Shown: positions 1 to 8,699, counted from the first letter of the stretch. The stretch is DNA of 64,000 nucleotides from Pedobacter polaris (GCF_005116505.1 NZ_SWBR01000003.1:372001-436000); one strand, 5' to 3'. Translations and numbers: made by a program. Notes: generated by a model from the sequence alone, not told the origin.

Positions 1-788
1 AATAAAGCTACGTTGAGTAACACAAGAACTGGTTGAATAACGCTATTAACACTCTGTAATTTTTCGCTTAACGCATTACTTTTAGTTTGATTGATAATGA
101 TAATGTCGTTGTTTTGTAAAACTAACTTTGAGTATCTACTCGCTAAACTATTAATATCATTTAAATTAACATAGATAATCTCTTGTTTGTCTTTTTCACC
201 TCTAATGATTTTTAAAGTTTTTCGATCTGCATTTTTAGTTAAACCACCTGCCTCACCTAAAATATCTATTAAAGTTGTGTTATCCCTTTCCAATAAAAAA
301 TTTCCTTGTTTATTAAATTCACCAAATAAGGTAACCTTAACATTAACAACAGAAACCTCAATTATTGGGTCTTTTAAAAGTTTATTACCGTAAATTTCTT
401 GAAGTTTCAATGAAGCCTGTTTACGTGTTAGTCCTTGAACGTAAACTTTGCCAATTGCAGGTAAATCCACATTACCATCTTTATCAACCTGATATGAAGT
501 CACATTAGGTCCCGAAACGGCAACTGGAGCTACACTTATCCCACCCTTAACTCCAAATTCTTTGTCTTGTAAATTTCTAATCGCTAACAGATCATTTACT
601 TTTATTTTATAATAGATATCTCCCATTCCTTGATCATTTACCACATAAACTTGTTTTATTGTATCGGTTACAATGTCGGTAGGGGCATTAAATAAAGCTT
701 GTTCTTTGCGTGCTGAACAAGAGCAAAGCATAAAAATGATAATTACTAGGAAAAATAAATTATTGATGCTTAAAAGTTTTTTAATCAT
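1..788 (-). CDS. Polysaccharide export lipoprotein (Wza/BexD-type), 3' end outside window
   Basis: Reading the minus strand from the ATG at 788 gives an open frame of 262 codons that runs off the left edge. The N-terminus has a hydrophobic stretch (about residues 11-22) ending in MLCSC, a lipoprotein signal with Cys24 as the likely lipidated residue. Residues about 55-145 (YYKIKVNDLLAI, then VDKDGNVDLPAIGKV) resemble the Poly_export domain, and about 150-200 (VTLFGEFNKQGNFLL) an SLBB-like beta-grasp repeat. Such proteins form the outer-membrane or periplasmic exit channel for capsule or exopolysaccharide. It is divergent from the two small secreted genes and lies close to a glycosyltransferase and an initiating sugar-phosphate transferase, which supports an exopolysaccharide locus continuing to the left. 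A C-terminal hydrophobic segment (IQPVLVLLNVAL) begins at the window edge. Confidence 0.88.
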   Translation of the reverse strand, partial: MIKKLLSINNLFFLVIIIFMLCSCSARKEQALFNAPTDIVTDTIKQVYVVNDQGMGDIYYKIKVNDLLAIRNLQDKEFGVKGGISVAPVAVSGPNVTSYQVDKDGNVDLPAIGKVYVQGLTRKQASLKLQEIYGNKLLKDPIIEVSVVNVKVTLFGEFNKQGNFLLERDNTTLIDILGEAGGLTKNADRKTLKIIRGEKDKQEIIYVNLNDINSLASRYSKLVLQNNDIIIINQTKSNALSEKLQSVNSVIQPVLVLLNVAL

Positions 789-1138
789 TTTAATTTGGAA
801 ATGAATTTAGAAAAGTAAGAATTGGTTTGAACATTAAAGATGCTAAAAAAAATGATAAAGGAATGTATGTATTTAACTCTTTGTTGTATGTTGTATAAGT
901 TAACTATTTTTCTTCTTACTATAGCAATTTTCTTTCCAAATAAATATTTAGCTAGGACAACTTATAATTTTTATAAATTATGTGGATTATACCAGCTTAT
1001 TTTATTGAAGAATACAGAAAACTTATTATATTTTTCATAGACACTCGCATACCAAATTTGTTTTGACAGTTGGACATAAATTTGATAGGTATTGTAATTT
1101 AATATAGTTATAAATATGTTTTAACTTAAATATTTCAA
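789..1138. other. AT-rich intergenic gap
   Basis: This divergent gap between the export lipoprotein and the first small secreted gene is very AT-rich. It contains one open frame of 66 codons (840-1040) of hydrophobic, AT-driven composition that I do not regard as a gene. It must contain promoters for both flanking genes, but I see no convincing -33/-7 pair. Confidence 0.5.
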
Positions 1139-1489
1139 ATGATCTCTCTCAGTTTCGTGACAAGTAAAATAATACGAATTTTTGTCGCAATTACTATCCT
1201 CTGTATTTATTCAGCTAATTCATATGCTGTACAAGGTTGCTTTAGTACAGCAACTAATAAATTTTACTATATCCACTTAGGCTCTGCTAAGTATGATGGA
1301 GATTTTTTTGCAACAAGTGGAGTTGTAAGTTGCAGTACATATTCTGTTAGGATATTCACTGGCGGTACCTGTAAAATTAAAAACACAACGAGTTCAAATT
1401 ATAAGCTGGCTACTACTAATATGATTTATCCATGTCCAATTGATGATTATGTCCCATTTTTTCTGATTGACAATCCTAGTTGTGTGTAG
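1139..1489 (+). CDS. Small secreted Cys-rich protein with PCPIDDY signature but no C-terminal helix
   Basis: A 116-residue protein that starts at ATG 1139 with a signal peptide (hydrophobic to about residue 27, SANSYAVQ as a possible cleavage region). No known catalytic domain is recognised. It contains four cysteines placed like those of the next gene (GC, SC, TC and PCPIDDY), so the two look like diverged paralogues. The C-terminus YPCPIDDYVP matches the start of the sorting-like tail in the next gene, but only FFLIDNPSCV follows, without a full transmembrane helix or a basic tail. Neither alternative frame after the motif restores one, because both meet stops within a few codons. It may be an unanchored secreted form or a decaying copy. 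Function unknown. Confidence 0.6.
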   Translation: MISLSFVTSKIIRIFVAITILCIYSANSYAVQGCFSTATNKFYYIHLGSAKYDGDFFATSGVVSCSTYSVRIFTGGTCKIKNTTSSNYKLATTNMIYPCPIDDYVPFFLIDNPSCV

Positions 1490-1861
1490 GCATGAGGAAT
1501 TGTGTGTATGAAATTCCCCATAACGCAACACTTATTGTTAGTGCATTAATTTATGTAGTTTATTTAGCTCATTATTGAAAACAAAACATTACAGCTAACA
1601 AAAGACTTCTAGTGAAGGAATATATCTGTTGGAACGCGTAATAATTTAATAATTAGGTAATCAATTTTGTTAAATTTCAAAATAAAAAATTAAGCTAATT
1701 ACGTTAATTTATTTGCAGAGTATTAACATAGAAGTCGTCAATAGGTATTAGATGCAGTTTTTTATGTCATATTAATTTTAGTTTAAGATTTTTTAATTAT
1801 AGCAATGCATCAATTGTGGCATTGCTATTGTTTAATTATTTGTTTGACCTTATAATTTGCT
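1490..1861. other. Intergenic gap between the two small secreted genes
   Basis: 372 bases of AT-rich sequence without a supported open frame. The only clear structure is the hairpin at 1799-1828, listed separately. A TATAATTTGC string just before the TTG start of the next gene resembles a -7 box but lies too close to the start to be convincing. Confidence 0.5.
1799..1828 (+). terminator. Hairpin, possible terminator
   Basis: ATAGCAATGC (1799-1808) and GCATTGCTAT (1819-1828) form a perfect 10-bp stem with a 10-nt loop, followed by TGTTTAATTATTTG. The T-run is interrupted, so this may be a weak terminator for the upstream small gene or a 5' element of the next one. Confidence 0.4.
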
Positions 1862-2305
1862 TTGAGATTTATAATCCTATTATTTCTATTTAACTTTTGC
1901 ATGCTTACTCGCTTATTAGCTAGTAATCCTGGCTCTAATTATGGTTGTAAGATAAATAACAGCCCTGCAACTATTTATGCGCATTGGCAGAAAACGGATA
2001 TGGCGCCAGGTAATCCTTGGTGGGGCCCTTTTCACTATTATAACACATCCTCTCCTAAATATCCTATAAACTACAGCTCTAATTTAGCTTGTGGAGAGGT
2101 AAATGCTTCCGCTTCTTTTGTTGACTCCAATCAACCCTGTTTTGTGAATTTTGGAGGTGGTAATTATGTACAAGGTAATTTAGGTACGTTTACGCTTACT
2201 CCAGGTTCTTATACACCTTGTCCGATTGATGACTATTTACCAGCTTTATTTTGTTTTATTGGTGCTTATGCCATCTATTTCATCAAAAGGAGGTCCCTGG
2301 TATAA
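1862..2305 (+). CDS. Small secreted protein with exosortase-type (PID-CTERM-like) C-terminal sorting signal
   Basis: A 147-residue protein. The start is TTG at 1862, chosen because it preserves the signal peptide (MRFIILLFLFNFC to about LLAS); the next ATG would cut it off. The mature part is rich in Asn, Tyr, Gly and Trp with four spaced cysteines. The C-terminus has a tripartite layout: the motif PCPIDDYLP, a hydrophobic helix ALFCFIGAYAIYFI, then the basic tail KRRSLV. That is the layout of exosortase/sortase recognition tails, and I recall that a Bacteroidota signal called PID-CTERM has been described with exosortases near exopolysaccharide genes. The neighbouring export, GT2 and WecA-type genes fit that setting. 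The exosortase itself is not in the window, and the exact family match needs an HMM search. The biological role is unknown. Confidence 0.65.
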   Translation: MRFIILLFLFNFCMLTRLLASNPGSNYGCKINNSPATIYAHWQKTDMAPGNPWWGPFHYYNTSSPKYPINYSSNLACGEVNASASFVDSNQPCFVNFGGGNYVQGNLGTFTLTPGSYTPCPIDDYLPALFCFIGAYAIYFIKRRSLV

Positions 2306-2487
2306 GGGAAGTTCCTATTATTGTAATGATAGCCATAAATTGTTTAGACATATAATTAAGTAGCTTAATATAATTTTTATCTTGTAAGCAAAATGGTTAG
2401 CCACATACAGCCCATGAGTAGATCTCTGCATATTTTATCTTTATTACGGTTGCATTTTGAGAGCAGCAAAATTTCTAGCAAAAACCA

Positions 2488-3240
2488 ATGAAAGTAACCA
2501 TCATCACTGTCGTTTATAACGGAGAAAAGTACATTAAAGATTGTATCGAATCTGTATTAGACCAGAACTATGAAGATATTGAATATATCATTGTGGATGG
2601 GGCATCAACAGATAAAACTTGTTCAATAATTGAAGATTATCAAGCAAAAATACACAGGTATATTTCTGAAAAAGATAAAGGAATGTATGATGGACTTAAT
2701 AAAGGAATTGCATTGGCTACCGGAGATATTATTGGTATATTAAATGCAGATGATATGCTAGCCTCTAATACAGTCATTACCAATATTGTAACTTTCTTTA
2801 AAGTTAATGGTGCAGAAGGTGTCTATGGAAATCTTAATTATGTAAATGCCAGTAACCCCAATCAAATTATTAGAAAATGGATTTCTAGGCAATACACCAA
2901 AAGGGCTATTGAACTTGGTTGGATGCCAGCACACCCAACTTTATATTTAAAGAGAGAGCTTTTTAAGAAGCACGGCAACTATTCTTTAGATTTTGGCACT
3001 GCTGCAGATTATGAATTAATGATTAGATTTCTTTATAAATATAATGTTAGGGCATTATTTATTAATGAATTGATAGTAAATATGAGGGTGGGGGGAATGA
3101 GCAATTCTTCCTTAAATCAACGTTATCTTGCTATGAAGTATGACTTTAAAGCTGCAAAAAAAAACAAACTCCCTTTTGCTCTGTTAACTATTGTTTTAAA
3201 AAAAATAAGTAAGGTTTCACAGTTTTTGCATAGAAATTAA
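2488..3240 (+). CDS. Glycosyltransferase family 2
   Basis: A 250-residue cytosolic GT-A fold enzyme starting at ATG 2488. The nucleotide-sugar binding N-terminus reads VTIITVVYNGEKYI, followed by YIIVDGASTDKT and the metal-binding acidic motif NADDM (Asp88-Asp89). The segment KGMYDGLNKG around residues 64-73 is typical of the WcaA-like GT2 group that acts in exopolysaccharide or O-antigen synthesis. GTAADYEL near residue 171 fits the acceptor/base region. It lies just upstream of an initiating sugar-phosphate transferase, so it probably adds a sugar to the lipid-linked intermediate made there. Sugar donor and linkage cannot be told from the sequence. Confidence 0.88.
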   Translation: MKVTIITVVYNGEKYIKDCIESVLDQNYEDIEYIIVDGASTDKTCSIIEDYQAKIHRYISEKDKGMYDGLNKGIALATGDIIGILNADDMLASNTVITNIVTFFKVNGAEGVYGNLNYVNASNPNQIIRKWISRQYTKRAIELGWMPAHPTLYLKRELFKKHGNYSLDFGTAADYELMIRFLYKYNVRALFINELIVNMRVGGMSNSSLNQRYLAMKYDFKAAKKNKLPFALLTIVLKKISKVSQFLHRN

Positions 3241-3301
3241 TTAAATTAACTTTCTATAAATTTTAATAGGTACTTTTGGTTATACGCTCAACTTTTTTAT
3301 C

Positions 3302-4426
3302 GTGGATTTTTTTCAGAGTCATTTAGTATATTATATTTCAATAGTTGGCTTATCCTTTCTAGTGGCAATAGCTGGTATACCATCTATTATTTTTACCGCT
3401 ATAAAATACCGTTTATTTGATCGATCTGATGGGTATCGAAAATTACATCGATTGCATATTTCTAGGTTGGGCGGAGTTGCTATATTTTGCAGTTTTACGA
3501 TAACAACATTGCTCTTTGCAGCAATGGTAGATTATAAACAAGCAAATTTTTTAATCACATCTTGTATTATATTATTTGCATTAGGTTTAAAAGATGATTT
3601 ATATGGCATAAACGCGAGCACTAAGTTTTTAATGCAATTAGTTGTTGCTGCAATATTGGTTGTAGCTGGAAACTTTAGGTTAACAAGTTTTTATGGCGTA
3701 TTTTATCTTTGGGAAGTTAATATGTTGTGGGGTAGCTTATTCTCTATTGTAGTTATAATTTTTGTAAATAATGCCTTTAATTTAATAGATGGTGTAGATG
3801 GATTGGCAGGCACATTAGGGGCTTTGGCAACTTTATGTTTTGGAGTTTTTTTTGCAATAGCAGATGCTTATGCCTATGCATTTATCGCTTTCGCTATGTT
3901 TGGTTCTGTAATTGGATTTTTGATCTTTAATTATTATCCGGCTAAAATTTTCATGGGAGATACTGGAGCGCTAATTATTGGTCTTGTTGCGGTAATTTTA
4001 GCAATTAAATTTATTGAATTAAATAAAATTGGATCAAAGCCAGACCCAAATTTTTATTCTGCTCCAGCAATCTCAGTAGCAGTTTTAATAGTGCCGATAT
4101 TCGATTCGTTGAGGATATTTTTTATTCGTATTATTCAACGCAGATCCCCATTTAAGGGAGATAGAAATCATGTTCATCATCGATTACAACGTTTAGGTTT
4201 TACTGCCAACCAAATTGTTTTTTCTCTTTCCTTTTTTAATGTTTTAATGATATCTCTGGCGTTAGTGCTACAAACCTTAGGTAATTTCACTTTAATCTCA
4301 ATTATACTTAGTATATGTGTGATAATGAATACATGGATTACCTATGCTATAGGCAAGAAAATAGACCGCAATTACAAGCTTACAGATGTTATCTTTAAAG
4401 ATACTTTTAACCCATCAAGCAATTAA
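3302..4426 (+). CDS. WecA/MraY-family undecaprenyl-phosphate sugar-1-phosphate transferase
   Basis: A 374-residue polytopic membrane enzyme with a GTG start at 3302. Family motifs appear in order: LKDD (Asp98-Asp99), NAFNLIDGVDGLAG (157-170), AKIFMGDTG (214-222) and DRNHVHHRL in the cytosolic loop near residue 285. The His-rich final motif and lack of MurNAc-pentapeptide MraY features place it with WecA-type GlcNAc/HexNAc-1-P transferases rather than with the true MraY at 12663. It would load a sugar-1-phosphate onto undecaprenyl phosphate to begin a polysaccharide repeat unit. Its position beside a GT2 and an export lipoprotein agrees with exopolysaccharide initiation. The sugar specificity is not determined. 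Confidence 0.88.
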   Translation: MDFFQSHLVYYISIVGLSFLVAIAGIPSIIFTAIKYRLFDRSDGYRKLHRLHISRLGGVAIFCSFTITTLLFAAMVDYKQANFLITSCIILFALGLKDDLYGINASTKFLMQLVVAAILVVAGNFRLTSFYGVFYLWEVNMLWGSLFSIVVIIFVNNAFNLIDGVDGLAGTLGALATLCFGVFFAIADAYAYAFIAFAMFGSVIGFLIFNYYPAKIFMGDTGALIIGLVAVILAIKFIELNKIGSKPDPNFYSAPAISVAVLIVPIFDSLRIFFIRIIQRRSPFKGDRNHVHHRLQRLGFTANQIVFSLSFFNVLMISLALVLQTLGNFTLISIILSICVIMNTWITYAIGKKIDRNYKLTDVIFKDTFNPSSN

Positions 4427-4493
4427 CTTATTTCTTAATAGCCTGTTAAGTTAAAAACGACAAAAAAATAGCTTTCTCTTAAAAGAATATAGC

Positions 4494-4501
4494 TAGTTTT
4501 G
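4494..4501 (+). promoter_or_regulatory. -7 box-like TAGTTTTG before gap
   Basis: TAGTTTTG matches the Bacteroidota -7 consensus TAnnTTTG exactly. It ends only 4 nt before the gap ATG, which would give an almost leaderless transcript, and no clear -33 TTG is visible. Tentative. Confidence 0.3.
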
Positions 4502-4505
4502 CTCC

Positions 4506-5501
4506 ATGAATATTGCAATAAATGGTTTTGGTAGAATTGGGCGTACTTTTCTTCGTACAGCACTAGAGCGCCAACTAAATGTTATAGCCATTAACGACCT
4601 TACTGCACCCGCAACATTAGCTCATTTATTTAAGTATGATTCTGTGCATGGTGTTTATAAGGGTGATATAGGTTATGATGATGATTCTTTACTTATTAAC
4701 GGTAAAAGAATTAAGGTATTAGCCCAAAAAAATCCTGAACTACTACCATGGGCTGCACTTCAAATTGATTTGGTTATCGAATCAACTGGTAAATTTACAA
4801 ATAGAGAGCAAGCAAATTTACATATTCAAGCAGGAGCAAAACAAGTGCTTATTTCTGCTCCAGCAACCGATAAGGATATCCCAATGGTTGTTATAGGTGT
4901 AAATGACGAAAGCATTAATTTGCAATCAACAATTTTATCCAATGCATCTTGTACTACCAACAATGTTGCTCCAATGGTGAAAATTTTAGACGATAATTGG
5001 GGTGTTGAAGAAGGGTATATTACTACAATTCACTCAATGACAGGTGATCAAAATTTACATGATTCACCGCATAAAGACTTAAGAAGAGCGAGAGCTGCAT
5101 CCTCATCCATTATTCCAACAAGTACAGGTGCTGCAAAGGCAATTACACATATTTTTCCGCATTTAGATGGAAGACTAGGCGGGGCAGGAATTCGGGTGCC
5201 AGTTTTAAATGGTTCCTTAACTGATTTTACTTGCATTCTTAAACAAAAAACAACAATAGAAGATATCAATTTAGCGTTTAAAAATGCTGCAGATGGTAAG
5301 CTTAAATCAATTATTGAATATACTGCAGACCCAATTGTTTCTGTAGATATAATTGATAACCCACATTCTTGTATATTTGATTCTCAATTAACTTCTATAG
5401 TTGGCGATTTGGTAAAAGTGGTTGGATGGTATGATAACGAATCTGGTTACTCCAATAGATTAGTAGATTTAGTAGAAAAAATAGCGATTGCGAATGGTTA
5501 A
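4506..5501 (+). CDS. gap: Glyceraldehyde-3-phosphate dehydrogenase, type I
   Basis: A 331-residue enzyme of the normal family length. It oxidises and phosphorylates glyceraldehyde 3-phosphate to 1,3-bisphosphoglycerate in the cytosol. The Rossmann motif NGFGRIGR is at residues 6-13, Asp31 in AIND favours NAD, the nucleophile is Cys149 in NASCTTN, and His176 in TTIHSMTG is the base. The C-terminal WYDNESGYSNR is intact. It is the first gene of a gap - GNAT - pgk unit, so its product feeds directly into the phosphoglycerate kinase encoded downstream. The unit ends at a strong terminator at 7146. Confidence 0.97.
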   Translation: MNIAINGFGRIGRTFLRTALERQLNVIAINDLTAPATLAHLFKYDSVHGVYKGDIGYDDDSLLINGKRIKVLAQKNPELLPWAALQIDLVIESTGKFTNREQANLHIQAGAKQVLISAPATDKDIPMVVIGVNDESINLQSTILSNASCTTNNVAPMVKILDDNWGVEEGYITTIHSMTGDQNLHDSPHKDLRRARAASSSIIPTSTGAAKAITHIFPHLDGRLGGAGIRVPVLNGSLTDFTCILKQKTTIEDINLAFKNAADGKLKSIIEYTADPIVSVDIIDNPHSCIFDSQLTSIVGDLVKVVGWYDNESGYSNRLVDLVEKIAIANG

Positions 5502-5925
5502 ATTTGTCCCATTTGAGTTCACATTAGGGCTTAGAAGTAAAATTTTAAGGAATGGCTTGGCTCCAGAGGAATGTATTTTCCCGACAGATCAAGTAGAAGG
5601 AGCTTTTCATCTGGCTTTTTATGTAGGTAATGAAATTGCAACTATCGCTTCTTTTTTTCCTAATAACTATAAGGAGAACAAAGAACTAGGCTACCAGCTC
5701 CGTGGCATGGCTACTGATACTCCTTTTCTTGAAAAAGGTTTTGGTAAACAACTTATTGAATTTGCTATTGAATATATAAGAAAAACAAATGCAAGATATA
5801 TATGGTGTAACGCAAGAACACCGGCTATAAAATTCTATCAAAAACTAAATTTTGAATTGGTCTCTGAAGAATTTGAAATAGCAGGAGTGGGACCCCATTA
5901 TGAAATGATTTTAAAACTAAATTAA
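5488..5925 (+). CDS. GNAT-family N-acetyltransferase
   Basis: A 145-residue protein whose ATG at 5488 lies 14 bp inside the end of gap; a second in-frame ATG at 5494 also overlaps, so either start implies translational coupling. The acetyl-CoA binding region reads YQLRGMATD followed by EKGFGKQLIEFAIEYI (about residues 70-100), the usual beta4-alpha3 pyrophosphate loop. The C-terminal ARTPAIKFYQKLNFEL is the common GNAT alpha4-beta7 signature. It ends 3 bp before pgk. The substrate is unknown; acetylation of a small amine or of a protein is possible. Its place between two consecutive glycolytic genes is notable but does not by itself define a function. Confidence 0.85.
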   Translation: MRMVKFVPFEFTLGLRSKILRNGLAPEECIFPTDQVEGAFHLAFYVGNEIATIASFFPNNYKENKELGYQLRGMATDTPFLEKGFGKQLIEFAIEYIRKTNARYIWCNARTPAIKFYQKLNFELVSEEFEIAGVGPHYEMILKLN

Positions 5926-5928
5926 GAT

Positions 5929-7119
5929 ATGAACACAATAGACCAATGTAATTTCAAAGATAAAAAAGCGCTAGTAAGGGTAGATTTTAACGTTCCTTTA
6001 GATAAAGACTATAATATTACTGATGATAAAAGAATGAGAGCGGCTTTGCCAACCATAAATAAAATTTTAAATGATGGTGGGTCTGTAGTGCTAATGTCGC
6101 ATTTAGGAAGACCAAAAGGTGGTCCTGAAGAAAAATATTCTTTAAAACATATTTTAGGTGATTTATCAAGAATGCTTGATCAGGAAGTGAAATTTGCTGA
6201 TGATTGCATTGGGGCTGATGCTGAAAATAAAGCGAATAACCTTTTTCCAGGAGAAGTTCTTTTGCTAGAAAATTTGCGTTTTCATCCTGAAGAGGAAAAA
6301 GGCGATGTTGCATTTGCAGAAAAACTATCGAAACTAGGTAATATATATGTAAACGACGCATTTGGTACCGCTCATCGTGCACATGCTTCTACAACTATTG
6401 TGGCTCAATTCTTTCCAAATGCAAAATATTTCGGCTATTTAATGGCTGAAGAATTAAAAAATGCAGAAAAAGTTAACCATGGTGCAACAAAGCCTTTTAC
6501 TGCTATTATGGGCGGGGCGAAGGTTTCAGATAAAATTTTGTTGATTGAAAGTTTATTAGACAAAGTAGATAATTTGATTATTGGTGGCGGCATGGCTTAC
6601 ACTTTTGCAAAAGCACAAGGTGGAGAAATTGGCACATCACTTTTAGAAGAAGATAGAATGGCTTTATGCTTAGAATTGCTTGATAAAGCAAAAGCGAAAG
6701 GTGTAAACTTAATTCTTCCTGTTGATACAGTGATTGCTGATAAATTTGATAACGAAGCATCTAAAGACCAAGTAGATACAGGAAAGATCCCTGAAGATTG
6801 GATGGGCTTAGATATTGGCTCAAAAACGATCACTTTGTTTAATGAAACAATTAAGAATTCAAAAACCTTATTATGGAATGGCCCAATGGGAGTTTTTGAA
6901 ATGGCCAACTTTGAACAAGGTACAAAAGCTGTAGCAGAAGCTGTGGTTGAAGCGACAAAAAATGGTGCTTTTTCTTTAATTGGTGGTGGAGATTCTGCTG
7001 CGGCCATCGCTAAATTTGGTTTAGAAGACGAAGTGAGCTACGTTTCTACAGGTGGTGGTGCTTTACTAGAGTATATGGAAGGAAAAGAATTGCCAGGTGT
7101 AAAAGCGATTATGAGCTAA
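5929..7119 (+). CDS. pgk: Phosphoglycerate kinase
   Basis: A 396-residue enzyme of full length that transfers phosphate from 1,3-bisphosphoglycerate to ADP. The N-terminal substrate site [10 protein letters not shown] is at residues 17-26, SHLGRPKG near 59-66, and the basic [12 protein letters not shown] region near 110. The C-terminal nucleotide domain has [17 protein letters not shown] and [11 protein letters not shown]. It follows the GNAT gene by 3 bp and is the last gene of the gap operon. Several open frames on the opposite strand inside it are shadows. Confidence 0.97.
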   Translation: MNTIDQCNFKDKKALVRVDFNVPLDKDYNITDDKRMRAALPTINKILNDGGSVVLMSHLGRPKGGPEEKYSLKHILGDLSRMLDQEVKFADDCIGADAENKANNLFPGEVLLLENLRFHPEEEKGDVAFAEKLSKLGNIYVNDAFGTAHRAHASTTIVAQFFPNAKYFGYLMAEELKNAEKVNHGATKPFTAIMGGAKVSDKILLIESLLDKVDNLIIGGGMAYTFAKAQGGEIGTSLLEEDRMALCLELLDKAKAKGVNLILPVDTVIADKFDNEASKDQVDTGKIPEDWMGLDIGSKTITLFNETIKNSKTLLWNGPMGVFEMANFEQGTKAVAEAVVEATKNGAFSLIGGGDSAAAIAKFGLEDEVSYVSTGGGALLEYMEGKELPGVKAIMS

Positions 7120-7145
7120 CTAAAAGCATTCATTTAAAGCTGTTT

Positions 7146-7186
7146 AAGGCGGTGTATCGAATTATTTTCGATATACCGCCTTTTTT
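7146..7186 (+). terminator. Rho-independent terminator of the gap-pgk operon
   Basis: A 16-bp stem (AAGGCGGTGTATCGAA with TTCGATATACCGCCTT, one G-T pair) with a short loop and a T-run at 7179-7186. It separates the glycolytic operon from the mraZ cluster. Confidence 0.92.
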
Positions 7187-7221
7187 ATTGTCCCAAAATT
7201 TCGTTCAAAAAATAACCAAAA

Positions 7222-7296
7222 GTGGGACAAAAATTCATAAATAAAGATGTTGAAAACTTTTTTGTGGTAAAAAGTGGTAAAAAGTGGTAGAAGTGT
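7222..7296 (+). promoter_or_regulatory. Putative MraZ operator: 10-bp-spaced GTGG repeats
   Basis: GTGGT occurs at 7264, 7274 and 7284, exactly one helical turn apart and joined by AAAAA, followed by a degenerate GTGTT at 7293; an isolated GTGGG lies at 7222. MraZ proteins of other phyla bind tandem TGGG- or GTG-type boxes with 10-bp periodicity upstream of their own gene. The array ends 37 bp before the mraZ ATG, so autoregulation of the whole division cluster is the natural reading. The binding itself is inferred. Confidence 0.75.
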
Positions 7297-7333
7297 TTTA
7301 TTTTTACACTACATAAAAAGTGTATAGACCGTA

Positions 7334-7804
7334 ATGACTCAACTGATTGGAGAATTTGATTGCAAGCTAGATGCGAAAGGACGCTTAAGTGTTCCTTCTT
7401 CGTTGAAGAAGCAATTACCTGATGTTGAGAGGGATGGGTTGGTTGTTAGTCGTGGTTTTGAGCAAAATTTAATTATTTACCCTAAAAAAGTTTGGGAAGA
7501 TATTATTGCTGAAATGATGAAGCTTAATATGTATGTTCCAGAGAATAGAGACTTCGTTCGTAAGTTTCAGCGTGGGGCAACCGAACTTTCACTAGATGCG
7601 GCTGGTAGAGTTTTATTGCCAAAATCATTAACTGATTTTGCAAAAATAGGTTCTGAGGTAATATTGGCTTGTCAATTAGATAAGGTTGAGGTTTGGGATA
7701 AAAAAGCTTACGATAGTTTGTTTGATGAACCTTCTGAAGATTTTGCTAAGCTGGCAGAAAAAGTAATGGGTGGTAAAAATAGGAGGATAGAAGATGGAGA
7801 GTAA
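7334..7804 (+). CDS. mraZ: Transcriptional regulator MraZ
   Basis: A 156-residue protein with two SpoVT-AbrB domains, marked by DAKGRLSVP near residues 13-21 and DAAGRVLLP near 88-96. MraZ forms ring-shaped oligomers that bind repeats upstream of the division and cell wall cluster and usually repress it. Here the GTGG array sits directly upstream. The ATG at 7334 gives the standard length. The gene overlaps rsmH by 11 bp and heads an apparently continuous operon. Confidence 0.96.
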   Translation: MTQLIGEFDCKLDAKGRLSVPSSLKKQLPDVERDGLVVSRGFEQNLIIYPKKVWEDIIAEMMKLNMYVPENRDFVRKFQRGATELSLDAAGRVLLPKSLTDFAKIGSEVILACQLDKVEVWDKKAYDSLFDEPSEDFAKLAEKVMGGKNRRIEDGE

Positions 7805-8699
7805 TTACCACGTTCCGGTTTTGCTAAAAGAATGTATTGAAGGTTTGGATATCAAGCCTTCTGGTGTATATGTAGATGTTACTTTTGGTGGCGGTGGTCA
7901 CTCTAAAGAAATATTAAAAAACTTGGGCAAAGATGGTGTCTTGATTGCTTTTGATCAGGATCCAGATGCGCAAAGAAATAAAATAGATGATCCTCGTTTT
8001 CTGTTTGTTGATCAAAATTTCGGGTTCTTAAAAAACAACCTCCGTTTACTGGGTTACAAGCATGTAGATGGTATTTTGGCAGACTTAGGTGTGTCTTCTC
8101 ATCAATTTAATGAGCCAAGTAGAGGGTTTTCTACCCGCTTTGAGGCTGATTTGGATATGCGTATGGATAAGCAGCGTTCGTTAACGGCTGCTGTAGTCTT
8201 AAATACTTATCAAGAAGATAAGCTTCATAAAATTTTTGGAATTTATGGGGAGGTTAAAAATGCAAAATCTTTAGCCAGGGCTATTTCTACTGCTCGTATG
8301 GAGCAGTCAATTGCTACATTAACAGATTTTAAAAAAGCGATTGCAGCTCATATTCCTAAAGGAAAAGAGAATAAATATATGGCTCAGGTATTTCAAGCGC
8401 TAAGAATTGAGGTTAATGCAGAAATAGAAGTGCTCGAAAGTTTTTTAGTGCAAAGTGCCGAAGTTTTAAATCCAGGTGGCCGCTTAGTGGTAATGTCTTA
8501 TCATTCATTAGAAGATAGACCTGTTAAAAGTTTCATTGCTAAGGGAAAGTTTAGGGGTGAAGTTGAAAAAGATTTTTTTGGCAATGAACAAAAGCCATTT
8601 AAATCTATTACTCGCAAAGCTGTAATTGCTGATGAAGAAGAGCTGGCTAAAAATAGCCGTGCTAGAAGTGCAAAATTAAGAATTGGGGAGAGGATATGA
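7794..8699 (+). CDS. rsmH: 16S rRNA (cytosine(1402)-N(4))-methyltransferase
   Basis: A 301-residue SAM-dependent enzyme (MraW) that methylates C1402 in the decoding centre of 16S rRNA. The start region HVPVLLKECIEGL and the SAM motif DVTFGGGGHS (residues about 28-37) are typical, as are DLGVSSHQF near 100 and the C-terminal SYHSLEDRPVK. It overlaps mraZ by 11 bp and the next gene by 4 bp (ATGA), as expected in a coupled mra cluster. Confidence 0.96.
   Translation: MESNYHVPVLLKECIEGLDIKPSGVYVDVTFGGGGHSKEILKNLGKDGVLIAFDQDPDAQRNKIDDPRFLFVDQNFGFLKNNLRLLGYKHVDGILADLGVSSHQFNEPSRGFSTRFEADLDMRMDKQRSLTAAVVLNTYQEDKLHKIFGIYGEVKNAKSLARAISTARMEQSIATLTDFKKAIAAHIPKGKENKYMAQVFQALRIEVNAEIEVLESFLVQSAEVLNPGGRLVVMSYHSLEDRPVKSFIAKGKFRGEVEKDFFGNEQKPFKSITRKAVIADEEELAKNSRARSAKLRIGERI

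Noticed and set aside
840..1040. 66-codon plus-strand open frame
   Set aside because: Hydrophobic, AT-driven composition in a divergent intergenic gap, with no family features and no visible promoter.
1854..1861. -7 box before the 1862 gene
   Set aside because: The match is imperfect and would place transcription start inside the coding sequence.
6017..7007. Minus-strand open frames inside pgk
   Set aside because: They lie wholly within a well-supported gene and encode low-complexity Ser/Leu-rich sequence without motifs.
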